A DNA stretch of 55,709 nucleotides from a bacterium (GCA_030700025.1 JAUYKI010000007.1:1-55709); one strand, 5' to 3'. Shown: positions 9,478-16,964, counted from the stretch's first letter. The notes: generated from the sequence alone by a model not told the origin. Made by a program: numbers and translations.

Positions 9478-9981
9478 ATGATCGCGAAAAAGATTATTTT
9501 GGTTCTAGTCGCTGTCGCGGCGGCAGTAATCGGCTATTGGCTGATTTCCCCGCTTTTTATAGAAAAAGAAGTAAGTGAAAAATTAGAGGATATCATGCCG
9601 GTTTCGTCAGAGGCGCCTAATCAAGAAACGCCAATGCCAGCGTCCCAAGTATTGGAATCGCAATTAAAAATTGTGTCTTCGGGAACTTTTACCGGCCTGG
9701 CAAATCATAGCGCCGAAGGCACGGCTACTTTAGTTAAAATCGGCGATAAATATTATGTCCGTCTGGAAGATGATTTTCGGGTAACTAATGGGCCGGATCT
9801 TTTTGTGCATTTTGGGAAGAATGGGAAATATTCAGCCGATGCCCGTTTGGGCGCGTTAAAAGGAAATGTCGGCGGGCAGAATTATGAAGTCCCCGCTGAA
9901 ATTAACCCATTAGATTATAACGAGGTTTGGATTTGGTGCCGTTCCTTTTTCGTCCCATTTGGAAAGGCAGTTTTGAAATAA
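9478..9981 (+). CDS. DM13-domain membrane-anchored protein
   Basis: 167 aa from the ATG at 9478 (a TTG 18 bases upstream is in frame, but the signal-anchor begins naturally at MIAKKIILVL). N-terminal signal or anchor helix, a short linker, then a domain starting LKIVSSGTFTG and containing DLFVHFG, NYEVPAEI and EVWIWCRSFFVPFG. This matches the DM13 family: a single Cys in the WCR/FFVPFG strand and a beta-sandwich of about 100 aa. DM13 is proposed to bind or move electrons outside the membrane, though its exact role is unproven. Single gene with its own leaderless promoter, next to a rhodanese. Confidence 0.8.
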   Translation: MIAKKIILVLVAVAAAVIGYWLISPLFIEKEVSEKLEDIMPVSSEAPNQETPMPASQVLESQLKIVSSGTFTGLANHSAEGTATLVKIGDKYYVRLEDDFRVTNGPDLFVHFGKNGKYSADARLGALKGNVGGQNYEVPAEINPLDYNEVWIWCRSFFVPFGKAVLK

Positions 9982-9993
9982 TTTTTATTATTA

Positions 9994-10027
9994 TTGGTTT
10001 TATCGGCAAGTTGTTTATAATCATTGT
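9994..10027 (+). promoter_or_regulatory. Leaderless promoter for the rhodanese gene
   Basis: TTGGTT (9994), 16-base spacer, TATAAT (10016-10021), then 6 bases to the ATG at 10028. The spacing puts the transcription start at the start codon. Confidence 0.6.
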
Positions 10028-10324
10028 ATGAAAACAAGCGAACTTAAAGAAAAAATTAAAAAAGGCGAAGATGTTATTTTGTTGGATGTGCGGGAAAAAG
10101 AAGAAGTGGAAGCCGGAGGAGATATGATTGAGGGCGCGAAGAATATACCGATGGGCAAAGTATTTACCGAAGCTGCCAAGGGTAACCTCCCAAAAGATAA
10201 AAAAATTATCACAATTTGCAAGACCGGCGGGCGGTGTGAAATTGTTGCCAGGGAATTAAAACAAAAAGGCTTTGACATTGAGCATCTTGAGGGCGGCATA
10301 GAAGAATGGAAAAAAAGCCAATAA
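10028..10324 (+). CDS. Rhodanese-like sulfurtransferase domain protein
   Basis: 98 aa, a single rhodanese domain without a signal peptide, so cytoplasmic. It has the LLDVREKEE entry motif (residues 18-26) and the active-site loop with Cys64 in ICKTGGRC, and ends in the typical LEGGIEEWK. Rhodaneses carry sulfur as a persulfide on this cysteine, moving it between donors such as thiosulfate and acceptors such as thiol proteins. Followed after 6 bases by a small membrane protein, probably co-transcribed. Confidence 0.88.
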   Translation: MKTSELKEKIKKGEDVILLDVREKEEVEAGGDMIEGAKNIPMGKVFTEAAKGNLPKDKKIITICKTGGRCEIVARELKQKGFDIEHLEGGIEEWKKSQ

Positions 10325-10330
10325 GATTTA

Positions 10331-10660
10331 ATGGATTTTATATTTGAACATTTTGCGATTGAACTTTCGTTCGCGATAACTTTAATTATCGGATTTTTTG
10401 CCAAGCGGTTTTGGACTATTCCTATTTTTTTGATTTTCGGCGCGGTTTTCGGATTCAGCGTTGCCTTGCTGTATATTAATTTTCATTTGCCAACGACTAA
10501 AGCGGGATTGGGAATCATTGTTTTATTGCCTGCCGTGCTGATTATTTCTACCAGCTTAAATACTATTTCCGCTTTGATTGGCGGAGTAATCGGAACCTGG
10601 CTGGGAAAAAGGAGAAAAAAAATAAAAAACTCCCAATTGGGGGAGTTAAGGAAGGATTAG
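10331..10660 (+). CDS. Small integral membrane protein, function unknown
   Basis: 109 aa with three or four hydrophobic segments (about residues 9-24, 28-48, 60-77 and 80-92) and a basic C-terminus (KRRKKIK). Not recognised as a named family. It lies 6 bases after the rhodanese gene. Its last codons sit in an AACTCCC...GGGAGTT inverted repeat, and its 3' end overlaps the convergent gene 10646-11065 by 15 bases, so the hairpin may serve as a terminator within coding sequence. Confidence 0.65.
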   Translation: MDFIFEHFAIELSFAITLIIGFFAKRFWTIPIFLIFGAVFGFSVALLYINFHLPTTKAGLGIIVLLPAVLIISTSLNTISALIGGVIGTWLGKRRKKIKNSQLGELRKD

Positions 10661-11065
10661 CTGGATATACAGCCAATTTAATTCAAACAGCAGTCCGCCG
10701 AGAATGAAAAGCGGAAGATAAGCCAGATCAACATGGTGCTGGATATTAAACCGGCTTTCATAATACCAGTGGTACAGCCCCGTGGTGGAATACAGGAATA
10801 ATCCTAGGAAGTATTCCAGCGCTTGGCCGACGAGCCCGTAGATCAGTCCGCGGACAATCCAAGGACAGAAGGACGCAAGGTTATAAATCGGCACGAAAAC
10901 CAGGGGCAGAAGGGCATAGCCGATAATCATTTTAGCGCTGATTCGCCCCATCCAACATTTGTCGCCTTTGAGGCGGGCTTGGATGCTGGTGGTAATGATT
11001 TCTATTAATACGCCCTGCATGACAAAAGTTAGGGAATGAAAAAGGAAGTTGCCAAGATTGCCCAT
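10646..11065 (-). CDS. Integral membrane protein, function unknown
   Basis: 139 aa with about four transmembrane segments (for example IISAKMIIGYALLPLVFVPIY-like, GLIYGLVGQALEYFLGLFLY and LAYLPLFILGGLLFE regions). A strong AGGAGG lies 6-7 bases upstream of the ATG. The pattern of hydrophobic helices with conserved G, Y and E resembles putative permease-type membrane families, but I cannot assign one. Convergent with the rhodanese operon and overlapping its last gene. Confidence 0.65.
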   Translation of the reverse strand: MGNLGNFLFHSLTFVMQGVLIEIITTSIQARLKGDKCWMGRISAKMIIGYALLPLVFVPIYNLASFCPWIVRGLIYGLVGQALEYFLGLFLYSTTGLYHWYYESRFNIQHHVDLAYLPLFILGGLLFELNWLYIQLILP

Positions 11066-11169
11066 GGCCGGCCTCCTTTAGATTTAAGATGCTGATAAAA
11101 TTTTAATCCGGAATTTAAAATAAAGCAATCAGAACTAGTTCGAAACTTGTTTTTGCCCTAAAAATGTTA

Positions 11170-11194
11170 TATAGTACGTCACGTACTTTGAAAA
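11170..11194 (+). promoter_or_regulatory. -10 and TTTGAAA box for the GAPDH-like operon
   Basis: TATAGT (11170-11175), 11 bases, then TTTGAAAA (11187). The same -10/11-base/TTTGAAA layout recurs at other Shine-Dalgarno-class genes here. The structured leader follows at 11202. Confidence 0.55.
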
Positions 11195-11201
11195 CTCTAT
11201 T

Positions 11202-11260
11202 AGGCTAAATCCCGCAAAGCGGGATCGCCCGACCAATTTCAGAAAATTGGTCTAGGGAGG
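11202..11260 (+). promoter_or_regulatory. Two-hairpin 5'-UTR element, copy 1 (candidate new RNA motif)
   Basis: AGGCTAA (11202-11208), hairpin 1 ATCCCGC-aaa-GCGGGAT (11209-11225), CGCCCG (11226-11231), hairpin 2 ACCAATTT...AAATTGGT (11232-11251), CTAGGGAGG (11252-11260), then 5 bases to ATG. The final block is the ribosome binding site. GGC of the first block can pair with GCC of the linker; CUA of the first block can pair with UAG before the GGGAGG. Confidence 0.8.
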
Positions 11261-11265
11261 ACGAA

Positions 11266-12363
11266 ATGAAAATCCTGGTGGTCGGAACCGGCACTATCGG
11301 CAAGCCTCTAATCCGGCTGTTTCTGGAAGTCCAGAAGCAAATGGGCGTGGAAGAAATAATTTTCCATAAAAATTTGGCGGAACCGAAATGCCGTGGCATG
11401 CTGGTGGATTTTTTGCGGCGCGGGGCAAAACTCGCTGTTTATAAAGATAAGATGCAAGATTTTAGCGCGTTGCTGGCATGTTTCGGCTGTTGGCCCACTT
11501 ATACTTTAGAGCAGGCTTTGGAGCGGGCGGATGTGGTAATTGACTGCACTAGCAAGGGCGTAGCGCGGAAAATGAAGGAGAATTATTATTCGCATTTGTC
11601 CAAGCCGGGCAAAGGATTCATCGCCCAGGGATCGGAAAAAGGATTCGGCAAGCCGTTTGCTTTTGGAATTAATGATATGGCGCTGGATCCGCAAGACCGT
11701 TTTATCCAGGTGGTCAGCTGTAATACACATCAGATTTTGTGCTTGTTGAAGACTCTGGCTTTGGACCCGAAAAATAAGGGAGATTTGGATTTTGGCAATT
11801 TGATTCGGGCGCGGTTCTATTTGGGTCGGCGCGCGGGCGATGTTTCCCAGGAAGAATCCACGATTGGCGTGGAAGTCGGTTCGCCCAGCCATGAATTCTA
11901 CGGTTCGCATCAAGCGGAAGACGCGGCAAAAGTTCTTGCCACTCTGACGCCGGATCGCCTAGATATTCATTCGGCGGCGGACATTCTGAATAATCCCTTC
12001 ATGCATGTGGTTCATTTCGCGATTACGGTCCGCAATCCGGTTACGGTTCGGGAGGTGGAAAAATATTTCCGCTGGAACCCGTTAATCGCGGTGACTTACC
12101 AGAAAACCAATAATCAGGTTTTTTCGGAAGGGCGCGATCGCGGGGATTCCGGACGGATTTTGAACCAGACCGTAGTTTGCTTGCCGTCGCTGGAAGTTTT
12201 GTCCGGCGGGCATGAAATTATCGGCCGTTGTTTCACTCCGCAAGACGGCAATGCTTTGTTGTCTTCGGTGGCGGCGACGCTTTGGCTGACCGATCCGATG
12301 AATTATCAACAACGGATGGTAGAGCTTCTCTTTAAACCACCCTATCTTTTCGAGGAGGTGTGA
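11266..12363 (+). CDS. Archaeal-type (type II) glyceraldehyde-3-phosphate dehydrogenase-like protein
   Basis: 365 aa. N-terminal Rossmann motif ILVVGTGTIGKPL, DVVIDCTSKGVA in the second half of the nucleotide domain, and VVSCNTHQI (about residues 149-157), which corresponds to the catalytic cysteine motif SCNT of GAPDH. PFMHVVHFAITV near residue 247 matches the MHVHSVMV region of archaeal type II GAPDH. The enzyme class oxidises glyceraldehyde 3-phosphate with NAD(P); sequence drift around the active site means a related aldehyde or semialdehyde substrate is possible. Preceded by the two-hairpin leader; a GAGGAGG for the next gene lies inside its 3' end, so the two genes are translationally linked. 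Confidence 0.72.
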   Translation: MKILVVGTGTIGKPLIRLFLEVQKQMGVEEIIFHKNLAEPKCRGMLVDFLRRGAKLAVYKDKMQDFSALLACFGCWPTYTLEQALERADVVIDCTSKGVARKMKENYYSHLSKPGKGFIAQGSEKGFGKPFAFGINDMALDPQDRFIQVVSCNTHQILCLLKTLALDPKNKGDLDFGNLIRARFYLGRRAGDVSQEESTIGVEVGSPSHEFYGSHQAEDAAKVLATLTPDRLDIHSAADILNNPFMHVVHFAITVRNPVTVREVEKYFRWNPLIAVTYQKTNNQVFSEGRDRGDSGRILNQTVVCLPSLEVLSGGHEIIGRCFTPQDGNALLSSVAATLWLTDPMNYQQRMVELLFKPPYLFEEV

Positions 12364-12364
12364 G

Positions 12365-13150
12365 ATGCTGAGCGTAATCGCGGAAACTATGTTTACCGGC
12401 GGAGCCGGCGGAGAAGCGGAGGTTTTGGTCCAGAAGCGGAATATCTTTCCGGGAATCGGCGGAACAATTCAAAGCCAGCAGGTGGTAATCGCGGCTTTGC
12501 GGAAAGATTTCGGCGCGGCGCCCGGAAGCGGAGACCATGTATTTTTGAAGCATTTGATCGTGAAGAAATTGGATGACTATTTTTGCCGGACTGAAAAGTA
12601 TGCTTTCAGCCACGTTGCCCGGCCGCTCGGGTCCATGAGCATAGCGCGCGGGGATCCGGAAGAAGCATATTTTTACGATTGGGTTCATGGCTCGGATGGA
12701 TTTGCCTGGGTGGGGATTGATGACGATAATCAGCAAACCTCAATTATCCTGGAAGAGTGGAATGAATTTGTGAATGCTTTTTCGGACGTCGGAATTAAAA
12801 TCGGCAATGATGTTACAAACGCGGAGAACGCATTAGTTTCTCAGAACATTGTTCATCAAGCCGCTAAGCCGAATGGCTTGAAACTGAATCTTTGCTGGAA
12901 ACGGATTGATTTCGGAAGCCGGTCTTTGCAGATTGATTATGAGAAGCTGATGGTATTCCTGGTGGAACGCGCCGGAGACCTAAATAAGGTTTTGGGCGAA
13001 AGCCGTTGCAAGCTTTTGTATTGGGCTTGGAGCGCGGCTGCGGACTATAAAGCCATGTCCACCGAAGACAAGGAGATATTGGATAAATTAGTTTTGGAAT
13101 ACCGGCTTTCCAGTTTGCGCCATCGCCGCCCCCGATTGGCAATTGAATAA
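12365..13150 (+). CDS. Unrecognised cytoplasmic protein coupled to the GAPDH-like gene
   Basis: 261 aa starting one base after the upstream stop, with GAGGAGG just before the start. No signal peptide or membrane segments. Features include an N-terminal region with TGGAGGEAEVLVQKR, an acidic patch GIDDDNQ near residue 119 and a basic C-terminus (LRHRRPRLAIE). No family recognised. Co-expression with the GAPDH-like enzyme suggests a related metabolic or regulatory job, but there is no direct sequence evidence. A perfect terminator follows. Confidence 0.7.
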   Translation: MLSVIAETMFTGGAGGEAEVLVQKRNIFPGIGGTIQSQQVVIAALRKDFGAAPGSGDHVFLKHLIVKKLDDYFCRTEKYAFSHVARPLGSMSIARGDPEEAYFYDWVHGSDGFAWVGIDDDNQQTSIILEEWNEFVNAFSDVGIKIGNDVTNAENALVSQNIVHQAAKPNGLKLNLCWKRIDFGSRSLQIDYEKLMVFLVERAGDLNKVLGESRCKLLYWAWSAAADYKAMSTEDKEILDKLVLEYRLSSLRHRRPRLAIE

Positions 13151-13152
13151 CC

Positions 13153-13181
13153 CCCCCCGACCGCGGTCGGGGTTTTTTATT
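13153..13181 (+). terminator. Intrinsic terminator after 12365 gene
   Basis: The perfect palindrome CCCCGACCGCGGTCGGGG is followed by TTTTTTATTG. Confidence 0.9.
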
Positions 13182-13237
13182 GTTTACTTGATTATTTTTT
13201 CAAGTTAAAGTATCCTATACTTGTTCTTAAAAATCAT

Positions 13238-13307
13238 GGGCTAAATCCGCCAGGGGCGGATCGCCCGATCATCCGACCGCTTTGCGGTTTAGGATGATTT
13301 AGGGAGG
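13238..13307 (+). promoter_or_regulatory. Two-hairpin 5'-UTR element, copy 2
   Basis: GGGCTAA (13238-13244), hairpin 1 ATCCGCC-agg-GGCGGAT (to 13261), CGCCCG (13262-13267), hairpin 2 ATCATCC...GGATGAT (13268-13298) with an inner ACCGC/GCGGT stem, TTAGGGAGG (13299-13307), then 9 bases to ATG. It is the longest copy, with an extended second hairpin. GGGC:GCCC and UAA:UUA pairings are both possible. A TATACT -10 lies at 13216. Confidence 0.8.
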
Positions 13308-13316
13308 ATAGGGATT

Positions 13317-13844
13317 ATGAAGCGCTTGAGTCCGAGCGGCGTGCTGGATGACCGGGAAATGCTGAGGTATCTTTTGCGTTTAGCGTATCAAGAAGCGCAA
13401 AAAAGTCGCGACCCATCAACGCAAAATGGCGCAGTGTTAGTAAGTGATACGGGAAGAATTTTGGTACAGGATCACAATCATTTTCCGATGGGAGTACAAG
13501 AAACTCCGGAACGCTGGGATCGCGCGGTAAAGCTGAAATGGATTGAGCACGCGGAACGCAATGTTTGTTATCGGGGGGCTTGGGAAGGCGTAGGGACTAA
13601 AGGATTAATTATGGTTTGCCCTTGGGCAGCTTGCATGGATTGCGCTAGAGCGATTATCCAGTGCGGAATTAAGGCGCTGGTGACTCACAAGCAGGCGCAT
13701 GACCGCACCCCGGAGCGCTGGAAGGCGGACGTGGACGAAGCGCTGGGAATGCTTAAGGAAGCCGGAGTTCAAATCATTTATTACGATGGAGAAATCGGCG
13801 GTATAGAAGGCCTTCGCCACAGCGGAGAAGTTTGGAATCCCTGA
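13317..13844 (+). CDS. Cytidine/deoxycytidylate deaminase family protein
   Basis: 175 aa. Zinc-deaminase signature: HAERN around residue 82 (zinc His and catalytic Glu) and CPWAACMDC around residue 101, where the usual PCxxC is written ACMDC, keeping both zinc cysteines. The preceding helix AYQEAQKSRDPSTQNGAVLV is typical of dCMP deaminases. It probably deaminates dCMP to dUMP or a related cytosine nucleotide, feeding dTMP synthesis with ThyX (53574), whose leader carries the same RNA element. A second deaminase lies at 52868; the two are only distantly similar, so substrates may differ. Monocistronic with its own terminator. Confidence 0.82.
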   Translation: MKRLSPSGVLDDREMLRYLLRLAYQEAQKSRDPSTQNGAVLVSDTGRILVQDHNHFPMGVQETPERWDRAVKLKWIEHAERNVCYRGAWEGVGTKGLIMVCPWAACMDCARAIIQCGIKALVTHKQAHDRTPERWKADVDEALGMLKEAGVQIIYYDGEIGGIEGLRHSGEVWNP

Positions 13845-13859
13845 TCTTGGTATAAGTTC

Positions 13860-13888
13860 AACCTCGTTTTTAACGAGGTTTTTTTATT
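13860..13888 (+). terminator. Intrinsic terminator after deaminase
   Basis: AACCTCGTT-ttt-AACGAGGTT followed by TTTTTATT. Confidence 0.88.
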
Positions 13889-13892
13889 GTGT

Positions 13893-13905
13893 TAAAATTA
13901 AATCA
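13893..13905 (+). promoter_or_regulatory. -10 of leaderless msrA promoter
   Basis: TAAAAT (13893-13898) ends 7 bases before the ATG at 13906; there is no Shine-Dalgarno. Confidence 0.55.
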
Positions 13906-14451
13906 ATGGCAACTAAATCAGAAATAGCGATTTTCGGCGGCGGATGTTTTTGGTGTACCGAAGCGGTTTTCCAGGAATTAAAAGGAGTAATCTCGGTAGT
14001 TTCCGGATACGCCGGAGGGAAAATAGATAAGCCCAGTTACGAACAGGTGAGTACCGGCGCTACCGGCCATGCCGAGGTTATTAAGATTGAATTTGATCCC
14101 GGATTAATTTCTTACCGCCAGCTTTTGGAAGTTTTCTTTTCTTCGCATGATCCGACTACTTTAAGCCGCCAGGGCGCCGACGTTGGCGAACAGTACCGTT
14201 CGTTAATTTTATATACCAACAAAGAGCAAAAAAATCAGGCCGAAGATTATACCCGCAATTTGACGGAATCCAAAGCTTATAAAAATCCGATTGTAACCGA
14301 GATAAAGCCGTTAGATAAATTTTATGATGCCGAAGGACAGCATCAGGATTTTTATGACAATAATCGGCATAAGCCGTATTGCCAGCTGGTTATTGACCCT
14401 AAAATAAAAAAACTAAAAAAAGAACATAAAGAATTAGTAAAAAATGCGTAA
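13906..14451 (+). CDS. msrA: Peptide methionine (S)-S-oxide reductase
   Basis: 181 aa, cytoplasmic. Catalytic motif GGGCFWCTEA at residues 9-18, where the first Cys attacks the sulfoxide; also SGYAGG, YEQVSTGATGHAE and EGQHQDFYD, all hallmark MsrA blocks. It repairs the S-epimer of methionine sulfoxide in proteins, with thioredoxin or a C-terminal cysteine as reductant. Only one further Cys (in KPYCQLV) is available for resolution. Its stop overlaps the sugar-dehydrogenase start by 8 bases. MsrB, for the R-epimer, is encoded 1.7 kb downstream on the same strand, so the region is a methionine-oxidation repair cluster. Confidence 0.95.
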   Translation: MATKSEIAIFGGGCFWCTEAVFQELKGVISVVSGYAGGKIDKPSYEQVSTGATGHAEVIKIEFDPGLISYRQLLEVFFSSHDPTTLSRQGADVGEQYRSLILYTNKEQKNQAEDYTRNLTESKAYKNPIVTEIKPLDKFYDAEGQHQDFYDNNRHKPYCQLVIDPKIKKLKKEHKELVKNA

Positions 14452-15598
14452 ATATTATTGGTTAATTTCCGGGCTGGCCTCTCTGATAATTCTAGCGGCA
14501 ATTTTCTATTTTGGCCGGCCATTTTACCAGGCGGTAAAGCCGGTTATTATTCCTGCCGGACAGAATCCGGCGCCATTGAAGATCGCTAAGGGATTTGCGA
14601 TTGAAGTTTTTGCTAAGGATTTGTCCGGCATCCGGGTTATGGCCCAGGACAGTTTCGGCAATATTTGGTTTAGCCAGACCGATGAGGGTGAAATATCTGT
14701 TTTAGAATCCCGCGATGGAAAAGTAAACGCCAAGCATTTAGTTTGGGATAATTTGAATCATCCGCACGGCTTGGCCTTTGATCCTCAAAACCCGTTTTAT
14801 CTTTATTTCGCGGAAGAGGACAAAATTTCCAGGGTCACGGTTTATTCCGACAGCCCGGTGGAAAAAGTAATTGATTTGCCCGCGAGCGGCCGGCATACTA
14901 CTCGGACTCTCGGTTTTGGGCCGGATGACCGGTTGTATGTTTCCATTGGTTCTTCGTGCGATGTTTGCGTTGAAGCCGATTCCCGCCGCGCCAAGATTTT
15001 TTCCATGAAAAAAGACGGCAGTGATTTTAAGGAATTCGCGCGCGGTTTGAGGAATGCCGTATTTTTTACCTGGAATTACGTGGACGGGAAAATGTGGGCA
15101 ACGGAAATGGGGCGGGATTTCCTGGGGGATAATTTGCCTCCGGATGAAATTAATATTATTAAGGAAGGCGGAAATTACGGCTGGCCAATTTGTTATGGAA
15201 AAAATATACACGATACGGAGTTTGATAAGAATATCTATTTCCGGAACCCTTGCGTGGAGCCGTTTGAAATCCCGAGCTTCATAGATATTCCGGCGCATTC
15301 GGCGCCTTTGGGTCTGGCTTTTATTCCGGAAGAAGGCTGGCCGGAAGAGTATTGGTATAATTTACTGGTTGCTTATCACGGCTCTTGGAACCGTTCTGTT
15401 CCAACGGGTTATAAAATCGTCCGTTATAAACTGGACGCTCGGGGAAAATATTTAGGTCAAGAAGATTTTATTACCGGCTGGCTGCAAAGCGATAATACGG
15501 CTTCCGGCCGGCCGGTGCAGATTTTAACACAGCCCGGGGGAGTAGTATACATCACCGACGATAAAGCCGGAGTGATTTATCGGGTTACGAAGCAATAG
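14444..15598 (+). CDS. Membrane-anchored PQQ-dependent sugar (glucose/sorbosone) dehydrogenase-like protein
   Basis: 384 aa. N-terminal signal-anchor helix (about 6-24), then a six-bladed beta-propeller of the glucose/sorbosone dehydrogenase (GSDH/YliI) family: HPHGLAFDPQNPFYLYFAEE, TRTLGFGPDDRLYVSIGS, PPDEINIIKEGGNYGWP, APLGLAFIPEEG and LVAYHGSWNRS are the usual family blocks. Members oxidise aldose sugars outside the membrane using PQQ; no PQQ synthesis genes are in the window, so the cofactor would have to be scavenged or the activity differs. Overlaps msrA by 8 bases and is followed after 4 bases by a DUF167 gene, suggesting one transcript. Confidence 0.85.
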   Translation: MRKYYWLISGLASLIILAAIFYFGRPFYQAVKPVIIPAGQNPAPLKIAKGFAIEVFAKDLSGIRVMAQDSFGNIWFSQTDEGEISVLESRDGKVNAKHLVWDNLNHPHGLAFDPQNPFYLYFAEEDKISRVTVYSDSPVEKVIDLPASGRHTTRTLGFGPDDRLYVSIGSSCDVCVEADSRRAKIFSMKKDGSDFKEFARGLRNAVFFTWNYVDGKMWATEMGRDFLGDNLPPDEINIIKEGGNYGWPICYGKNIHDTEFDKNIYFRNPCVEPFEIPSFIDIPAHSAPLGLAFIPEEGWPEEYWYNLLVAYHGSWNRSVPTGYKIVRYKLDARGKYLGQEDFITGWLQSDNTASGRPVQILTQPGGVVYITDDKAGVIYRVTKQ

Positions 15599-15602
15599 AT
15601 TA

Positions 15603-15821
15603 ATGAAAATTTTTATTCACGCCAAGCCGGGCTCTAAAAAGGAATTAGTGGAAAAGATAAGTCCGAATACTTTCACGGTTTTTGTAAAAGCCCGGCCGGA
15701 AAAGGGCTTGGCTAACGAAGCGGTCATTAAGATTGTGGCGGAATATCTCGGCGTAGCAAAAAGCCGGGTTCGGATTATGGCTGGCCAGACCAGCCAAAAA
15801 AAGATTTTAGAGGTTTTATAA
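15603..15821 (+). CDS. DUF167 (YggU-like) family protein
   Basis: 72 aa. The sequence includes KPGSKKE, ARPEKGLANEAV and SRVRIMAGQTSQKKI, the conserved signature of the YggU/DUF167 family of small alpha/beta proteins whose biochemical role is unknown. It begins 4 bases after the upstream stop in the msrA transcript unit. Confidence 0.88.
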   Translation: MKIFIHAKPGSKKELVEKISPNTFTVFVKARPEKGLANEAVIKIVAEYLGVAKSRVRIMAGQTSQKKILEVL

Positions 15822-15837
15822 CCGATCTCTAAAATGC

Positions 15838-15849
15838 TATTATAAATAT
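15838..15849 (+). promoter_or_regulatory. -10 of leaderless promoter
   Basis: TATTAT (15838-15843) ends 6 bases before the ATG at 15850; no ribosome binding site. Confidence 0.45.
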
Positions 15850-16116
15850 ATGCCTCAATTGATTTTTGAACCGGGTTTTTTCGCCCCATTTGTATTTTTT
15901 CTTCCATTCTTCATAGTTTGGAGCATATTTTGGAAAGGTTGGGCATTATGGAAATCCGCCCGCCGGGAAGACAAAAAATGGTTTATTGCCCTGCTGGTTA
16001 TTAATACCGGAGGAATCCTGGAAATACTTTACATATACATTTTTAGCGAAAAATCAGATAAAAAAGAGGGAGAGTCTGAGGGTAGCCGCAAAGATTCGCC
16101 ATCAGAAAATGCCTAA
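15850..16116 (+). CDS. DUF5652-type small membrane protein
   Basis: 88 aa with two transmembrane helices (about 11-29 and 44-63), joined by the charged loop [18 protein letters not shown], and a hydrophilic, Ser/Glu-rich tail. The block WKGWALWK...[18 protein letters not shown] is characteristic of the CPR-enriched DUF5652 family; function unknown. Its last 8 bases overlap the msrB start. Confidence 0.82.
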   Translation: MPQLIFEPGFFAPFVFFLPFFIVWSIFWKGWALWKSARREDKKWFIALLVINTGGILEILYIYIFSEKSDKKEGESEGSRKDSPSENA

Positions 16117-16519
16117 GGCGGAAAAAGACTGGAAAAAAGTTTTGACTCCGGAACAATACCGAGTATTGAGGGAAAAAGGCACCGAGCCGGCTTTTACCGG
16201 AAAATATTATAAAACTCAAGATTCGGGAATGTATGTTTGCGCGGCTTGTGGCAATAAACTTTTTTCATCTAAAGCTAAATTTGAATCCGGCACCGGCTGG
16301 CCGAGTTTCAGTGACCCGGCGAATTTAAAGAATGTAATTTTGCGGGAGGACGACAGCTCTGGCATGGTCCGAACCGAAGTACTTTGCGCGAAATGCGGTT
16401 CGCATCTGGGGCATGTTTTTGACGATGGTCCACGCACCCTGCCTACCGGCAGGCAGGCTAGCGGTAAGCGCTATTGCATCAACTCGGTTTGTTTAGAACT
16501 CAAGAAGGATAAAAAATAA
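16109..16519 (+). CDS. msrB: Peptide methionine (R)-S-oxide reductase
   Basis: 136 aa from ATG 16109, chosen because homologous sequence begins at [22 protein letters not shown]. It has two zinc CxxC pairs (CAAC and CAKC), GTGWPSF, and the catalytic RYCINSVCL near the end. It reduces the R-epimer of protein methionine sulfoxide, complementing MsrA. Oddity: between DDGP and RYC, where the family has a short PTG turn, the sequence reads [12 protein letters not shown] because a 20-base palindromic repeat has been inserted in frame (16438-16457). The catalytic and zinc residues are intact, so it is probably active. Confidence 0.94.
   Translation: MPKAEKDWKKVLTPEQYRVLREKGTEPAFTGKYYKTQDSGMYVCAACGNKLFSSKAKFESGTGWPSFSDPANLKNVILREDDSSGMVRTEVLCAKCGSHLGHVFDDGPRTLPTGRQASGKRYCINSVCLELKKDKK
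16438..16457. repeat. Short palindromic repeat inserted in msrB
   Basis: CCTGCCTACCGGCAGGCAGG: CCTGCC and GGCAGG are inverted around a short loop, translated as the PTGRQA-type peptide. It lies in a loop of MsrB where homologues are shorter. Confidence 0.7.
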
Positions 16520-16547
16520 AAATCCCTTTTGCGTAGGGATTTATTTT
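16520..16547. terminator. Bidirectional terminator between msrB and 16541 gene
   Basis: AAATCCCT-tttgcgt-AGGGATTT with A-run upstream and TATTTT downstream; it serves both convergent genes. Confidence 0.8.
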
Positions 16548-16870
16548 AAGTCTAACGGGGGCAATCCAGTGGCTTTAATAAACCAATCGTTATAGATTTT
16601 CCGTTCTTCTTCGGTCATATTAGACTTGGGTTCAAATACTTCAACCGAGACTTTAACTTTAGCCGGGTTTTGCGGATCCAGTATCGCAGTAATAATCACC
16701 GGAAATCCATAGCTTTCAATGGCCTTTCGGAAAGATTGGGCGCGCCCCATTTCTTTTTCCATTAACTTGGGATCTTTAGCGAGACTTCCTTCCAAAATTC
16801 GTTTTAGTTCTTGCGCTAATATTGTGATGGTTTGCCGGAGAACTATTCTTTTGACTTCTGGGTCGGTCAT
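16541..16870 (-). CDS. Small hypothetical protein
   Basis: 109 aa from the ATG at 16870 (MTDPEVKRIVLRQ). A GGAGG 6-7 bases upstream decides this start; the in-frame GTG at 16882 would place the Shine-Dalgarno inside the gene. Mostly helical N-terminus, then a beta-rich part (FPVIITAILDPQNPAKVKVSVEVFEP) and a C-terminal helix. No signal peptide, no cysteines and no recognised family. Divergent from the HAD phosphatase and convergent with msrB. Confidence 0.65.
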   Translation of the reverse strand: MTDPEVKRIVLRQTITILAQELKRILEGSLAKDPKLMEKEMGRAQSFRKAIESYGFPVIITAILDPQNPAKVKVSVEVFEPKSNMTEEERKIYNDWFIKATGLPPLDLK

Positions 16871-16952
16871 CGGAGCCTCCACGGGGCCGGTATAGAACTA
16901 AGGTCATAATACTCCAGGAGCGCTTTTTTGTTAAATAGCCAGCCTTTTATAC

Positions 16953-16964
16953 TATAATAAGGTT
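16953..16964 (+). promoter_or_regulatory. -10 of leaderless promoter for HAD phosphatase
   Basis: TATAAT (16953-16958) ends exactly 6 bases before the ATG at 16965. Confidence 0.6.

Noticed and set aside
11202-11260. Two-hairpin element as a transcription terminator
   Set aside because: No T-run follows either hairpin and the element ends in the ribosome binding site a few bases before ATG.
11202-11260. Two-hairpin element as mini-ykkC (guanidine-II) RNA
   Set aside because: Mini-ykkC has two hairpins with conserved ACGR loops; here loops are variable and linkers are the conserved parts.
15986-16108. Longer msrB reading frame
   Set aside because: The extra 41 residues are the out-of-frame complement to the DUF5652 gene; MsrB homology begins at 16109.
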